From contig CASELF010000006.1 in assembly GCA_949288725.1 (NCBI GenBank), positions 1-49,257 of the forward strand: a stretch of 49,257 bases of DNA, in the 5' to 3' direction. A program made the position numbers and the translations under genes. Origin of the DNA: an uncultured bacterium (GTDB lineage Bacteria; Cyanobacteriota; Vampirovibrionia; Gastranaerophilales; Gastranaerophilaceae). Under the pieces are notes generated by a model. It saw nothing but the letters and a program-made list of their open reading frames with translations, ran no database searches and was not told the DNA's origin. Shown here one piece after another: positions 31,633-39,082 of this stretch (positions are counted from its first letter, which is position 1; the number at the start of each line of letters is the position of its first letter).

Positions 31633-33102
31633 ATGAAAGAAGAGTTGAGAAAAGAGTATTTTGAAAAGGCTTTCAAGCTTCACAATGCGGGGAAGATTCC
31701 TGAGGCGTTGAATTTTTATGGCAAGATTTTAAAAGAAAATCCGGATGATTGCGAAATTCTTAATCTTGTTGGTATAAGCAATATGCAGCAGAGAAATTAT
31801 GATGAGGCTGAAAAATATGTTTTAAAAGCTATTTCTGTCAAGAATGTCCGTTATTTTTATGAGATTTTGGCAAATATTTACTATGAGCAGAAACTTTATA
31901 AGAAGGCTTTAGATACAAGGTTAGAGGAAGAAAAAATCTTTGGGTTGAATTTTGAGTTAGCTTTTGGTTTAGGGCTTATTTATAAAAATCTTTTGGATTT
32001 TGAAAACTCTGAAAAATATTATTTAGAGGCTTTGAAGCTTAATCCGTTGTCACGTGATACTTATTACAACCTTGCAAATCTATATACTTTATTCCATAAA
32101 CCGGAGCTTGCCAAAGATCATTATATTAAGTGTATTGAGCTTAATCCTGAGGATAGAGAGGCAAAATATTTTCTTGGGTTGACTTATTTCAGGCTTAAAG
32201 ATTATGAGAAGGGGCTTCCTTATTTTGAGACAAGATTGTGTCGTGAAACTGCTATAAATACGGAAATCGTTACTTATCCAAAGTTAATTCCGGAATCTAA
32301 AATTTGGAGAGGGGAGGATATTTCTGACAAAGTTTTATACACTTATTATGAAGCAGGATTTGGTGATATGATTATGTTTGCCAGATATATTCCGATGCTC
32401 CTGAAACGTTGTAAAAAGCTTGTTCTCAAACCTCAAGTTGAATTGAGTCAATTGTTTAGAGAAAATTTTCCGCAAGTTGATGTGATGGATTATTTCTATG
32501 AACAGAATGAGTTTTCTTTTGATGTTCATATTCCGTTTTTGAGTGTGCCTTATGCTTTGGGACTTAATACAGATGAGATGTTCACAGGGCGTGACGGTTA
32601 TTTGAAAGCAGATAGTGAAAAATGTAAGTTTTACAAAAAAGAATTCTTTAATAATGATAAGTTTAAAATCGGTATCAAATGGCAGGGCAATACTTATTAT
32701 GAAACAGGGAGAGTTATCAATGTAGATGCCTTCTCAGGTTTGTTTGGTATTAAGAATGTGCAAGTGTATTCCGCTCAAACGTTTGAGGGGGCGGAAGAAT
32801 TTGAGAAACTTGCTTCTAAATATGATATTGTAGATTTGAGTAAAAGTTTTAAGGATTTTTCTTATACTGCTGCTGCAATTGAAAATTTGGATTATGTAAT
32901 TTGTAATGATACTTCACTTGCTCATCTTGCAGGTGCGATGAATAAGCCTTGTGCTGTGCTGTTGCCTTACAATTACAATTGGAGATGGCATACGGATTTA
33001 ACTTATTGTGATTGGTACAAAAGTGTAAAGTTATACCCTGCTGACAAGGATGAAAGCTGGAATGATGTTATGGAAAGGGTTATCAAGGATATTAATCCTT
33101 AA
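31633..33102 (+). CDS. TPR protein with C-terminal GT9-like glycosyltransferase domain
   Basis: The 489-residue protein starts with about five tetratricopeptide repeats (residues 1-205, for example AFKLHNAGKIPEALNFYGKI and YYNLANLYTLFHKPELAKDH). The second half is a GT-B type domain like that of heptosyltransferase family GT9: a first Rossmann half with YTYYEAGFGDMIMFARYIPM (about residues 237-256), a second half with KIGIKWQGNTYYE and the nucleotide-sugar-side phrase VICNDTSLAHLAGAMNKP (about 418-435). TPR-GT9 fusions are known in many bacteria but their substrates are mostly unknown. The mRNA is predicted leaderless. The 3' end overlaps the transglycosylase gene by 11 bp on the opposite strand. 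Confidence 0.85.
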   Translation: MKEELRKEYFEKAFKLHNAGKIPEALNFYGKILKENPDDCEILNLVGISNMQQRNYDEAEKYVLKAISVKNVRYFYEILANIYYEQKLYKKALDTRLEEEKIFGLNFELAFGLGLIYKNLLDFENSEKYYLEALKLNPLSRDTYYNLANLYTLFHKPELAKDHYIKCIELNPEDREAKYFLGLTYFRLKDYEKGLPYFETRLCRETAINTEIVTYPKLIPESKIWRGEDISDKVLYTYYEAGFGDMIMFARYIPMLLKRCKKLVLKPQVELSQLFRENFPQVDVMDYFYEQNEFSFDVHIPFLSVPYALGLNTDEMFTGRDGYLKADSEKCKFYKKEFFNNDKFKIGIKWQGNTYYETGRVINVDAFSGLFGIKNVQVYSAQTFEGAEEFEKLASKYDIVDLSKSFKDFSYTAAAIENLDYVICNDTSLAHLAGAMNKPCAVLLPYNYNWRWHTDLTYCDWYKSVKLYPADKDESWNDVMERVIKDINP

Positions 33103-33799
33103 CATCCAATTTGTTGCCGTTTGAAGTTACAAAAATTTCCTTTTGTATTTTTCTTATCAGTCGTTCTTGTTTGCTTAAAAAGGCTTTATTGCGTGCTTTT
33201 GTTTGTCTTGGTGATTTTATTATTCCCCAGGTTTCTCCGGTGGTAAGGCGAGCATTCTTTTTTATCTGACACTCTTCTTTGAAGAGTCTCATATAGCCTT
33301 GTGCATAGTCAATTTGCTTTTCTCTCGGCAATCTTAGATATTCATTCATTGTGATATTTTTTTTGAGTTTGAGTTCTTTTGCATATCTTTGTGAAACTAA
33401 TTTCAGGGCTTTGGGGTTCATTTGTATAAGACCGCCATATAGAATTTCTCCGTTTGCTTTTTTGTTTGCTTCTGCCGGATTCCAGCCTCTTGATTCGTGA
33501 TACATAATGGCAAGCAAATCTTCCGGATTGCATTTTATGTCTTTTGCTACCAGAATAACTTTTTTTATGAATTGATTTGATAGCTTAGGGGTGCCGGGTT
33601 TTAATTTCTTTTGAATTTTTTGAACTTGTGCATCTATATCAGACTTTTGAGGTGCTGCACTAGTTGCTTCCGTAGGTTGTGGCTTTTCCATAAAAAGACT
33701 TGGCTCAAACCCTATTGAGTTTGTGTTCGTTGAGCCTGAACTTCTTGTTGGTTGCGTGTTTCCGCCTACTCCATAAATTGATATTTTTGGATCTGTCAT
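33092..33799 (-). CDS. Lytic-transglycosylase-like (SLT domain) protein without signal peptide
   Basis: The 235-residue protein has a Ser/Thr/Gln/Pro-rich N-terminus of about 60 residues and then a lysozyme-like fold. The SLT landmarks are LLAIMYHESRGWNPAEAN with the catalytic glutamate (about residue 103), then YGGLIQMNPKAL, which matches the usual G-L-x-Q block. The enzyme would cut the glycan strands of peptidoglycan. The N-terminus (MTDPKISIYGVGG) is not a signal peptide, which is odd for an enzyme whose substrate is outside the cytoplasm; a dedicated secretion route or a role during cell-envelope assembly must be considered. AAAGGT precedes the ATG. Confidence 0.8.
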   Translation of the reverse strand: MTDPKISIYGVGGNTQPTRSSGSTNTNSIGFEPSLFMEKPQPTEATSAAPQKSDIDAQVQKIQKKLKPGTPKLSNQFIKKVILVAKDIKCNPEDLLAIMYHESRGWNPAEANKKANGEILYGGLIQMNPKALKLVSQRYAKELKLKKNITMNEYLRLPREKQIDYAQGYMRLFKEECQIKKNARLTTGETWGIIKSPRQTKARNKAFLSKQERLIRKIQKEIFVTSNGNKLDVKD

Positions 33800-33975
33800 A
33801 GTTTACCTTTCTACAATTTGGATTACGGTTCAAATTTTAGAAAACTTTAGTATTTAGTTAAAAATTTTTACAATTTTTAATTGTTAAATTTTGGTTAAGG
33901 AATTAAGGTTTTATGTAATTCGGAGTTATAACGTAGGTATGAAAGGTAATAAGTTATTTGAAAGGAGTGTTGATT

Positions 33976-34431
33976 ATGAAATTTTTAGTTAGAAAGGCAC
34001 CGGAAAGTTTTATAAGAACAGTTAATGATGAAATTAGTTCTCTTTTAAACAGACATTTTGACAGTTATTTTCCTGAAGCTGCCTATTGGAATGACGAAGA
34101 TAAATTTTCAATGCCGGTAGAAATTGTAGATAAAGGCAGAGATTACGAAATCCGTGCAGAGTTGCCGGGTGTAAAAAAAGAAGACCTTGATATTGATATT
34201 GATAAAAATTATTTGACAATTAATGCTAAAAAAGTTGAAGAAAACAAAGTTGATGAAAATTCATATAAAAAATCAGAATTTAGATATGGTGAATTTTCAA
34301 GAACTGTATATTTCCCTGAAGAAATTAATGTTGAGAAGACTGAAGCAAAACTTGAACATGGTATTTTGAAAATAGATGCCCCTAAAAAATATTCGGAAAA
34401 GGAAGCTAAAAAGAAATTAATTGTTAAATAA
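33976..34431 (+). CDS. Hsp20 / alpha-crystallin family small heat-shock protein
   Basis: The 151-residue ATP-independent chaperone binds unfolding proteins. The alpha-crystallin domain spans about residues 40-140 (SMPVEIVDKGRDYEIRAELP, GVKKEDLDIDIDKNYLTINA, and the terminal strand KLEHGILKIDAPKK). The tail is short and basic (KEAKKKLIVK) and lacks an obvious separate I-x-I. I choose the ATG at 33976 after AAAGGAG; the longest frame starts at a TTG 18 bases upstream that overlaps this site. No CIRCE or other known heat-shock element is visible upstream. A terminator follows at 34480-34535. Confidence 0.95.
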   Translation: MKFLVRKAPESFIRTVNDEISSLLNRHFDSYFPEAAYWNDEDKFSMPVEIVDKGRDYEIRAELPGVKKEDLDIDIDKNYLTINAKKVEENKVDENSYKKSEFRYGEFSRTVYFPEEINVEKTEAKLEHGILKIDAPKKYSEKEAKKKLIVK

Positions 34432-34479
34432 TGTCTTTCTTAAATATAACTTAAAGCTATGTTATGAATCCTAAAAATT

Positions 34480-34535
34480 AATTCCAATTTTATCCGTCAG
34501 ATTATTTCCTTAAGGGTAGGATTGGAATTTTTTTT
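34480..34535 (+). terminator. Rho-independent terminator after hsp20
   Basis: AATTCCAAT (34480-34488) pairs with ATTGGAATT (34521-34529), with a further short TCC/GGA pairing inside, followed by a run of eight Ts. Confidence 0.8.
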
Positions 34536-34565
34536 GTAATAAAAAATTAATATATGCGTAAAAAT

Positions 34566-34595
34566 TTGATTTATAAAGTGTAGTTGTTGTATACT
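34566..34595 (+). promoter_or_regulatory. Promoter of the dehydratase-like operon
   Basis: TTGATT (34566-34571), an 18-bp spacer and TATACT (34590-34595) form a good sigma-70 type promoter. Transcription should start near 34602. This rules out the longest frame start at 34584 for the next gene. Confidence 0.6.
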
Positions 34596-34622
34596 TTTTG
34601 CATAGTAAATTTGAACAACGTG

Positions 34623-35714
34623 ATGACTATGTATAAAAAGTATAAACAAATTGGTATACCAAGGGCAATTTCTTATTACAACAATTACCCTTTTTATTAT
34701 GGCTTTTTCACCTCTTTGGGTTTAGAAGTTGTTTTATCCGATAAAACTACTACCAAAACTATTAACGAAGGGACGAAATATGTGGTTTCAGATACTTGTT
34801 TGCCTATAAAGGTTTATACCGGTCACGTTGTTAATCTTATTAATAAGGGTTGCGATGCAATTTTTGTTCCGTCAATTCAATCTACCGGATATAAGATAAA
34901 TAATTGTAGTAAGATTAGAGGTTTGCCTGAAATTATCAGGAATGTTATTGATAAACCTTTTACTATGATCGAGCCAACCTTGGATAAGACAGAAAATATC
35001 AGTTTTAAAGATTTCTGTTTCCAGACGGCGAATGCACTTGGAATTACAGATTCTGACGAAATAGAAAAAGCGATAAGTGATGGTTGGAAGGTTTATAATG
35101 CATTTTTCGAGATGACAAAATCAGGTGTAAGTTATACTGAGGCTCTTGAAAATGCTATACAAGGTAAGTTTGTAAGAAAAACAGTTGGAATAGTTAAACC
35201 TTTGTCCGTTGCAATAATGGCTCACGGGTATAACCTTTTTGATGATAGAATTTCGCTTAATCTGATTAAAAAACTTGAAAAAATGGATGTTAGGGTTTAT
35301 ACATCGCTAAATGTTACAAGAGAGGATTCGCTTGCAGCTATTGATCAGATTGGTGAAATTCAATACTGGGCAAACGAATTAGAGTTGACAGGTACTGCCG
35401 CATATTACTTGTTGAATAAGAAGGTTGACGGAATTATTGCTCTTTCTGCTTTTGGTTGCGGTCCTGATTCTTTGATGGTGGATGAAATTTCATATCACTG
35501 TAAGGAAGTTGGCATGCCTTTAATTCATTTAACAATTGATGAGCATACCGGAGAGGCCGGTTTTGTTACTCGTATAGAAGCTTTTGTAGATATGCTTATG
35601 CGTAAAAAACGTAGTGTCCTTGCAAAACCTTCTGCTCAAAAACAGAAAACTGTGCAAGTTTCGAATGTTGGTAAATTCGAAGAAACAAAAGTGCTTGCAA
35701 GTTCAGTAAAATAA
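34623..35714 (+). CDS. 2-hydroxyacyl-CoA dehydratase/DUF2229-like Fe-S protein
   Basis: The protein has 363 residues from the ATG at 34623; an ATG two codons later is also possible. It matches the DUF2229 part of large 'CoA-substrate-specific enzyme activase' proteins, related to the HgdB subunit of 2-hydroxyglutaryl-CoA dehydratase. Landmarks are IGIPRAISYYNNYPFYYGFF, SDTCLPIKVYTGHV (Cys59), NNCSKIRGLPE (Cys95) and AFGCGPDSLM (Cys279); the three cysteines are placed like [4Fe-4S] ligands. The end has the family phrase IDEHTGEAGFVTRIEAFVDM. The ASKHA-type activator domain that is normally fused is absent. It leads an operon with a PHP protein (2-bp gap) and a second protein of the group. Confidence 0.8.
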   Translation: MTMYKKYKQIGIPRAISYYNNYPFYYGFFTSLGLEVVLSDKTTTKTINEGTKYVVSDTCLPIKVYTGHVVNLINKGCDAIFVPSIQSTGYKINNCSKIRGLPEIIRNVIDKPFTMIEPTLDKTENISFKDFCFQTANALGITDSDEIEKAISDGWKVYNAFFEMTKSGVSYTEALENAIQGKFVRKTVGIVKPLSVAIMAHGYNLFDDRISLNLIKKLEKMDVRVYTSLNVTREDSLAAIDQIGEIQYWANELELTGTAAYYLLNKKVDGIIALSAFGCGPDSLMVDEISYHCKEVGMPLIHLTIDEHTGEAGFVTRIEAFVDMLMRKKRSVLAKPSAQKQKTVQVSNVGKFEETKVLASSVK

Positions 35715-35716
35715 AG

Positions 35717-36703
35717 ATGAAGAGAAACTTTTTTAACTATTTAGGTGCAATTCACATCCATTCAAAATTGTCAGATGGAACAGGAGATGTGCATTCTATA
35801 TCAAAAGCCGCAAAAGATGCAGGTTTAAGTTGGATTATTATAACAGATCATAACAATTTCGATATAGAAGAAGGCTTTTATAACGGTGTGTGCGTAATAA
35901 GAGGAGAGGAAATTTCTCCAAAGGCGTCTGATCATTATCTTGCGTTGGGGATAAAAAGTCTGATTACTCCTGAGGGTTGTGATGTTCAAAAATTTGTGGA
36001 TGAAGTAAGAGCACAGGGCGGATTTGGCTTTGCAGCACATCCTGATGAGGATGAAAATAGAAAAAATAAGGCTAATCCTATTCGTTGGACTAACAAAGCT
36101 ATTATCCCTGATGGCGTTGAGATTTGGAATTGGTTTTCAAATTGGGCAGACGGTTACGATGATACAAATATTTTTAAAATCGCTTACGGATATTTATTTC
36201 GTCATACCCTGCTAAAAGGGCCTCATTGTGAAACTTTAAAGTGGTGGGATGATTTGAATAATTCTTCTGAAAAGGTTGTTCCGGCAATTTTTGGAGTAGA
36301 TGCTCATGCTTTGAAAATTTCAAAGTACGTTATTCCTGTAACGATTTTCCCATATAAGACTTGTTTTAAAACTTTGACTAATGTTATTCCATTGGAACAT
36401 AAAATGCCTGAAAGTTTTGAGGAGCAGAAGAATATAATTCTTGAATCTCTTAAGATTGGGAACAATATAATGGTCAACAGGTATGTTGATAATAGTATCC
36501 CATCAATTTATGTTTCAGGTAGATTATTGGTTGTAGAGCTTGCGAAAAAAGCATCAATAAAACTCTTTAAAAATGGGGAGTTAATCTGTGAAGAATGTTC
36601 AGATGTTTTAGAGTTTAAAATTGAAGAAAAATGCAAGTACAGAGTGGAAGTATATTTGAAGGGTAAACCTTGGATTTTTTCAAACCCAATTATGCTTTTG
36701 TGA
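35717..36703 (+). CDS. PHP-domain phosphoesterase-like protein
   Basis: The 328-residue protein has the metal-binding motifs of the PHP fold: HIHSKLSDG (H-x-H near residue 13), IITDHNNF (D-H), EEISPKASDHYLALG with a Glu and His, AAHPDEDE and a late FGVDAHAL. PHP proteins are metal-dependent phosphatases or nucleases, including histidinol phosphatase and nucleotide 3',5'-phosphatases. The C-terminal 80 residues (about 250-328) form an extra beta domain with the look of a carbohydrate- or surface-binding module. There is no signal peptide. Start ATG is 2 bp after the preceding stop, so translation is probably coupled. Substrate unknown; the position between two dehydratase-like genes is unusual. 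Confidence 0.85.
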   Translation: MKRNFFNYLGAIHIHSKLSDGTGDVHSISKAAKDAGLSWIIITDHNNFDIEEGFYNGVCVIRGEEISPKASDHYLALGIKSLITPEGCDVQKFVDEVRAQGGFGFAAHPDEDENRKNKANPIRWTNKAIIPDGVEIWNWFSNWADGYDDTNIFKIAYGYLFRHTLLKGPHCETLKWWDDLNNSSEKVVPAIFGVDAHALKISKYVIPVTIFPYKTCFKTLTNVIPLEHKMPESFEEQKNIILESLKIGNNIMVNRYVDNSIPSIYVSGRLLVVELAKKASIKLFKNGELICEECSDVLEFKIEEKCKYRVEVYLKGKPWIFSNPIMLL

Positions 36704-36724
36704 TTTTGTGGTAGGATGAAACTT

Positions 36725-37882
36725 ATGAATACGGCAGAAAAGTTAGAAAAATCGAAGATGGAAAATACGATTCCTACAAAAGATCGTATAATTGCTTGGC
36801 CAAGAATGGGTAGAATAGATATCCCTCTTAAGGCCCTACTTTTGTCGTTAGGTGCAAAAATCGTTATACCACCTGCTAATAGCAATGAAGCTTTGGAAAT
36901 CGGTGTTAGAAATAGTATTGAGGGTATATGTTTACCTTACAAGTTAAATTTGGCAAATTACATAATGGCACTTGAAAAAGGTGCAAATACATTAATGATG
37001 TTTCAGGCTCCTGGTTCTTGCAGGTTGGGTAATTACACAAAAATGGCTCAAAAAACTCTCAAGTCAATGGGATATAAGTTTGATATGGTCATTTTTGATA
37101 TGTATAAAAGTAAAATGAAGCAGACGCTTCAGGCTTTCTGGCATGTAACTCATTGTATAAATCCGTGGAGATATTATAAAGGTTTTAGTTTGGGTTTTAA
37201 TAAGTTTTTTGCAATTGATACCGCAGAAAGACTTCTTTTCTATACTCGTCCAAGAGAGTTGCATAGAGGAGATGCGGAAAAATGCTACGAAAAATGGCTG
37301 AAAATTACGGATGAAACTAATTCCGTAATAGGTGCTAAGAGGTTGAAAAAACAGATTATAAACGATTTCAAGAAAATTCCTATTGATAAGAATAAAAAAG
37401 TTCCAATAATTTATCTGATCGGTGAATTTTTTGTTCTTCTTGATCCTTACACAAATCAAAATATTGAAAAAGAATTGGGTGAAATGGGTGTTGAAGTTCA
37501 ACGACAGATAATGTTTGGGGATTGGCTTGAACACGTTCTTAAACCTTCGCTTTTCTACCATAAGGAATCGCACCGTGAGCGTTCTGTTCGTTATGCAGAA
37601 AAATATATGAAAAGAGCTATTGGCGGTGAATGTATTGAGACAATAGGTGACACTGTTTATGCTGCAAGGCACGGTGTAGACGGAATTATACATATTTCAC
37701 CATTTTCTTGTATGCCCGAGATTGTTGCGCAAAATATACTGCCGAAAGTAAGTAAGGAAGAAGATATTCCTGTGATGTCTTTGGTGCTTGATGAACAAAC
37801 AGGGAAAGCCGGTTATATTACAAGAATTGAGGCATTTGTAGACCTTGTAAAAAGGAAGCAACAAAAAAGAAATAATAACTAA
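36725..37882 (+). CDS. Second 2-hydroxyacyl-CoA dehydratase-like Fe-S protein
   Basis: The 385-residue protein is distantly like the gene at 34623. It keeps three cysteines in the same places: EGICLPYKLNLANY (about Cys69), APGSCRLGNYTKMAQ (about Cys99) and SPFSCMPEIVAQ (about Cys329), and the same end phrase LDEQTGKAGYITRIEAFVDL. This fits the HgdB/HgdC-like PF06050 group, whose Fe-S cluster handles one electron for radical dehydration. I prefer the ATG at 36725 since AGGA is well spaced; the ATG at 36716 is the longest start. It begins 21 bp after the PHP gene. No activator ATPase is in the window. Confidence 0.75.
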   Translation: MNTAEKLEKSKMENTIPTKDRIIAWPRMGRIDIPLKALLLSLGAKIVIPPANSNEALEIGVRNSIEGICLPYKLNLANYIMALEKGANTLMMFQAPGSCRLGNYTKMAQKTLKSMGYKFDMVIFDMYKSKMKQTLQAFWHVTHCINPWRYYKGFSLGFNKFFAIDTAERLLFYTRPRELHRGDAEKCYEKWLKITDETNSVIGAKRLKKQIINDFKKIPIDKNKKVPIIYLIGEFFVLLDPYTNQNIEKELGEMGVEVQRQIMFGDWLEHVLKPSLFYHKESHRERSVRYAEKYMKRAIGGECIETIGDTVYAARHGVDGIIHISPFSCMPEIVAQNILPKVSKEEDIPVMSLVLDEQTGKAGYITRIEAFVDLVKRKQQKRNNN

Positions 37883-37927
37883 TGTAAATTTATTGCCTAT
37901 GTGGGGAATATTAATTGTCCCTATTCT

Positions 37928-37955
37928 TTGTTTATGATACCCTTGAGGTTATAAA
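37928..37955 (+). promoter_or_regulatory. Promoter before the radical-SAM gene
   Basis: TTGTTT (37928-37933), a 16-bp spacer and TATAAA (37950-37955) precede the GAGAGGGG ribosome site and the ATG at 37976. The leader would be very short. Confidence 0.45.
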
Positions 37956-37975
37956 TAGCTGAGAGGGGATGTGTG

Positions 37976-39031
37976 ATGATTACAAAATCTAGAAATGAGA
38001 TGACTTTTGAACGTTTAAAGTATTATAGACATCTTGCAGGTGGAGCTTTGGAATGTATTGCGAGCAGATTGTCAAAGACTCCTAAACCATTGTGTTTTTC
38101 ATTGATGGTTACGAGCAGATGTAACTGTGACTGCGATTTTTGTTTTTGGAAGTCTAAAAAAGGTACTGATGACATGCCTACTGAAGAAATCGTAAGATTG
38201 TTGAAAGAAGCAGGTCAAATTGGTTATATGGATAGTATCTTATGGGGTGGTGAACCTCTTTTGAGAGAAGATTTCGCGGAAATTTGTAAGGCTTCACACG
38301 ATGCAGGTTTATATACAAAGATTGCAACTAACGGTTGGTATTTGGAATCAAATCCTGATTTTGCAAAATATACAGATTTAATGTTTGTGTCTTTGGATGC
38401 TATTGGTAAAGCTCACGATGATATTCGCCACATGCCTGGTATTTGCGATAAGGTTATGTCAGGTGTTGAATATCACAAAATTCATTCTCCAAAGATGAGA
38501 ATTTATGTTTGTTGTACAGTGTCAACTCAAACAAATTTTGAACAGATAAAAGAAGTTGCTCAGTATTGTAAAGATGCGGATATTTTGTTGTACTTTACTG
38601 TTAACAAGGCTGCTTCAAGACCTGAAGAAGCTCAAAACGTTGTTGAAACTGAACTTGAAAACGAGCAATTGGCTGATATGTTCATAAAGATTAAAGAATT
38701 AAAGAAAAACGGTTATCCGATAAGAAATTCATATTACTTTATGGACTATATTATCAATAAGAAAACTTATTACGAATGCCACTGGCCTCGTATAGCGACA
38801 GTAATATATTCAAATGGTGATATGTTACGTTGCTATGATAGAAAACCGTTTATCAGCGTTAGAAACAGATCATTAAAAGATGTTATTAAAGATCCTTTAT
38901 TCATTGAAACGGTTAATAAATGTAAGGATTGCAAATTAGCATGTGTTGGAAATTATGCACTTGATGCTTCAGGGTTATGGAAGCTTGAGTGGCCGGCAAT
39001 TAAGTCTTTGATGGAAATTGCTATTACATAA
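37976..39031 (+). CDS. Radical-SAM protein with SPASM-like C-terminal cysteines
   Basis: The 351-residue protein has the radical-SAM cluster site SRCNCDCDFCFWKS (Cys49, Cys53, Cys56 of the CxxxCxxC form). A WGGEPLLREDF block (about residues 89-99) binds the SAM amino group. The C-terminal part holds a Cys-rich region (YECHWPR, DMLRCYDRK, CKDCKLACVGNY) similar to SPASM/twitch auxiliary-cluster domains. The substrate is probably a peptide, sugar or lipid-linked compound. It lies 93 bp behind the two dehydratase-like genes and directly before the SLBB export gene, on the same strand. The first GTG codon (37973) is replaced here by the ATG that follows it. Confidence 0.88.
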   Translation: MITKSRNEMTFERLKYYRHLAGGALECIASRLSKTPKPLCFSLMVTSRCNCDCDFCFWKSKKGTDDMPTEEIVRLLKEAGQIGYMDSILWGGEPLLREDFAEICKASHDAGLYTKIATNGWYLESNPDFAKYTDLMFVSLDAIGKAHDDIRHMPGICDKVMSGVEYHKIHSPKMRIYVCCTVSTQTNFEQIKEVAQYCKDADILLYFTVNKAASRPEEAQNVVETELENEQLADMFIKIKELKKNGYPIRNSYYFMDYIINKKTYYECHWPRIATVIYSNGDMLRCYDRKPFISVRNRSLKDVIKDPLFIETVNKCKDCKLACVGNYALDASGLWKLEWPAIKSLMEIAIT

Positions 39032-39082
39032 TATTTTGATTACAAAGTATTTGATGTGAAACTTAAAATTAAAAGGGATGAT

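Noticed and set aside
34584-34622. Longer N-terminus for the first dehydratase-like protein
   Set aside because: A TTG start at 34584 would lie in front of the -10 element TATACT (34590-34595) and so before the transcript begins.
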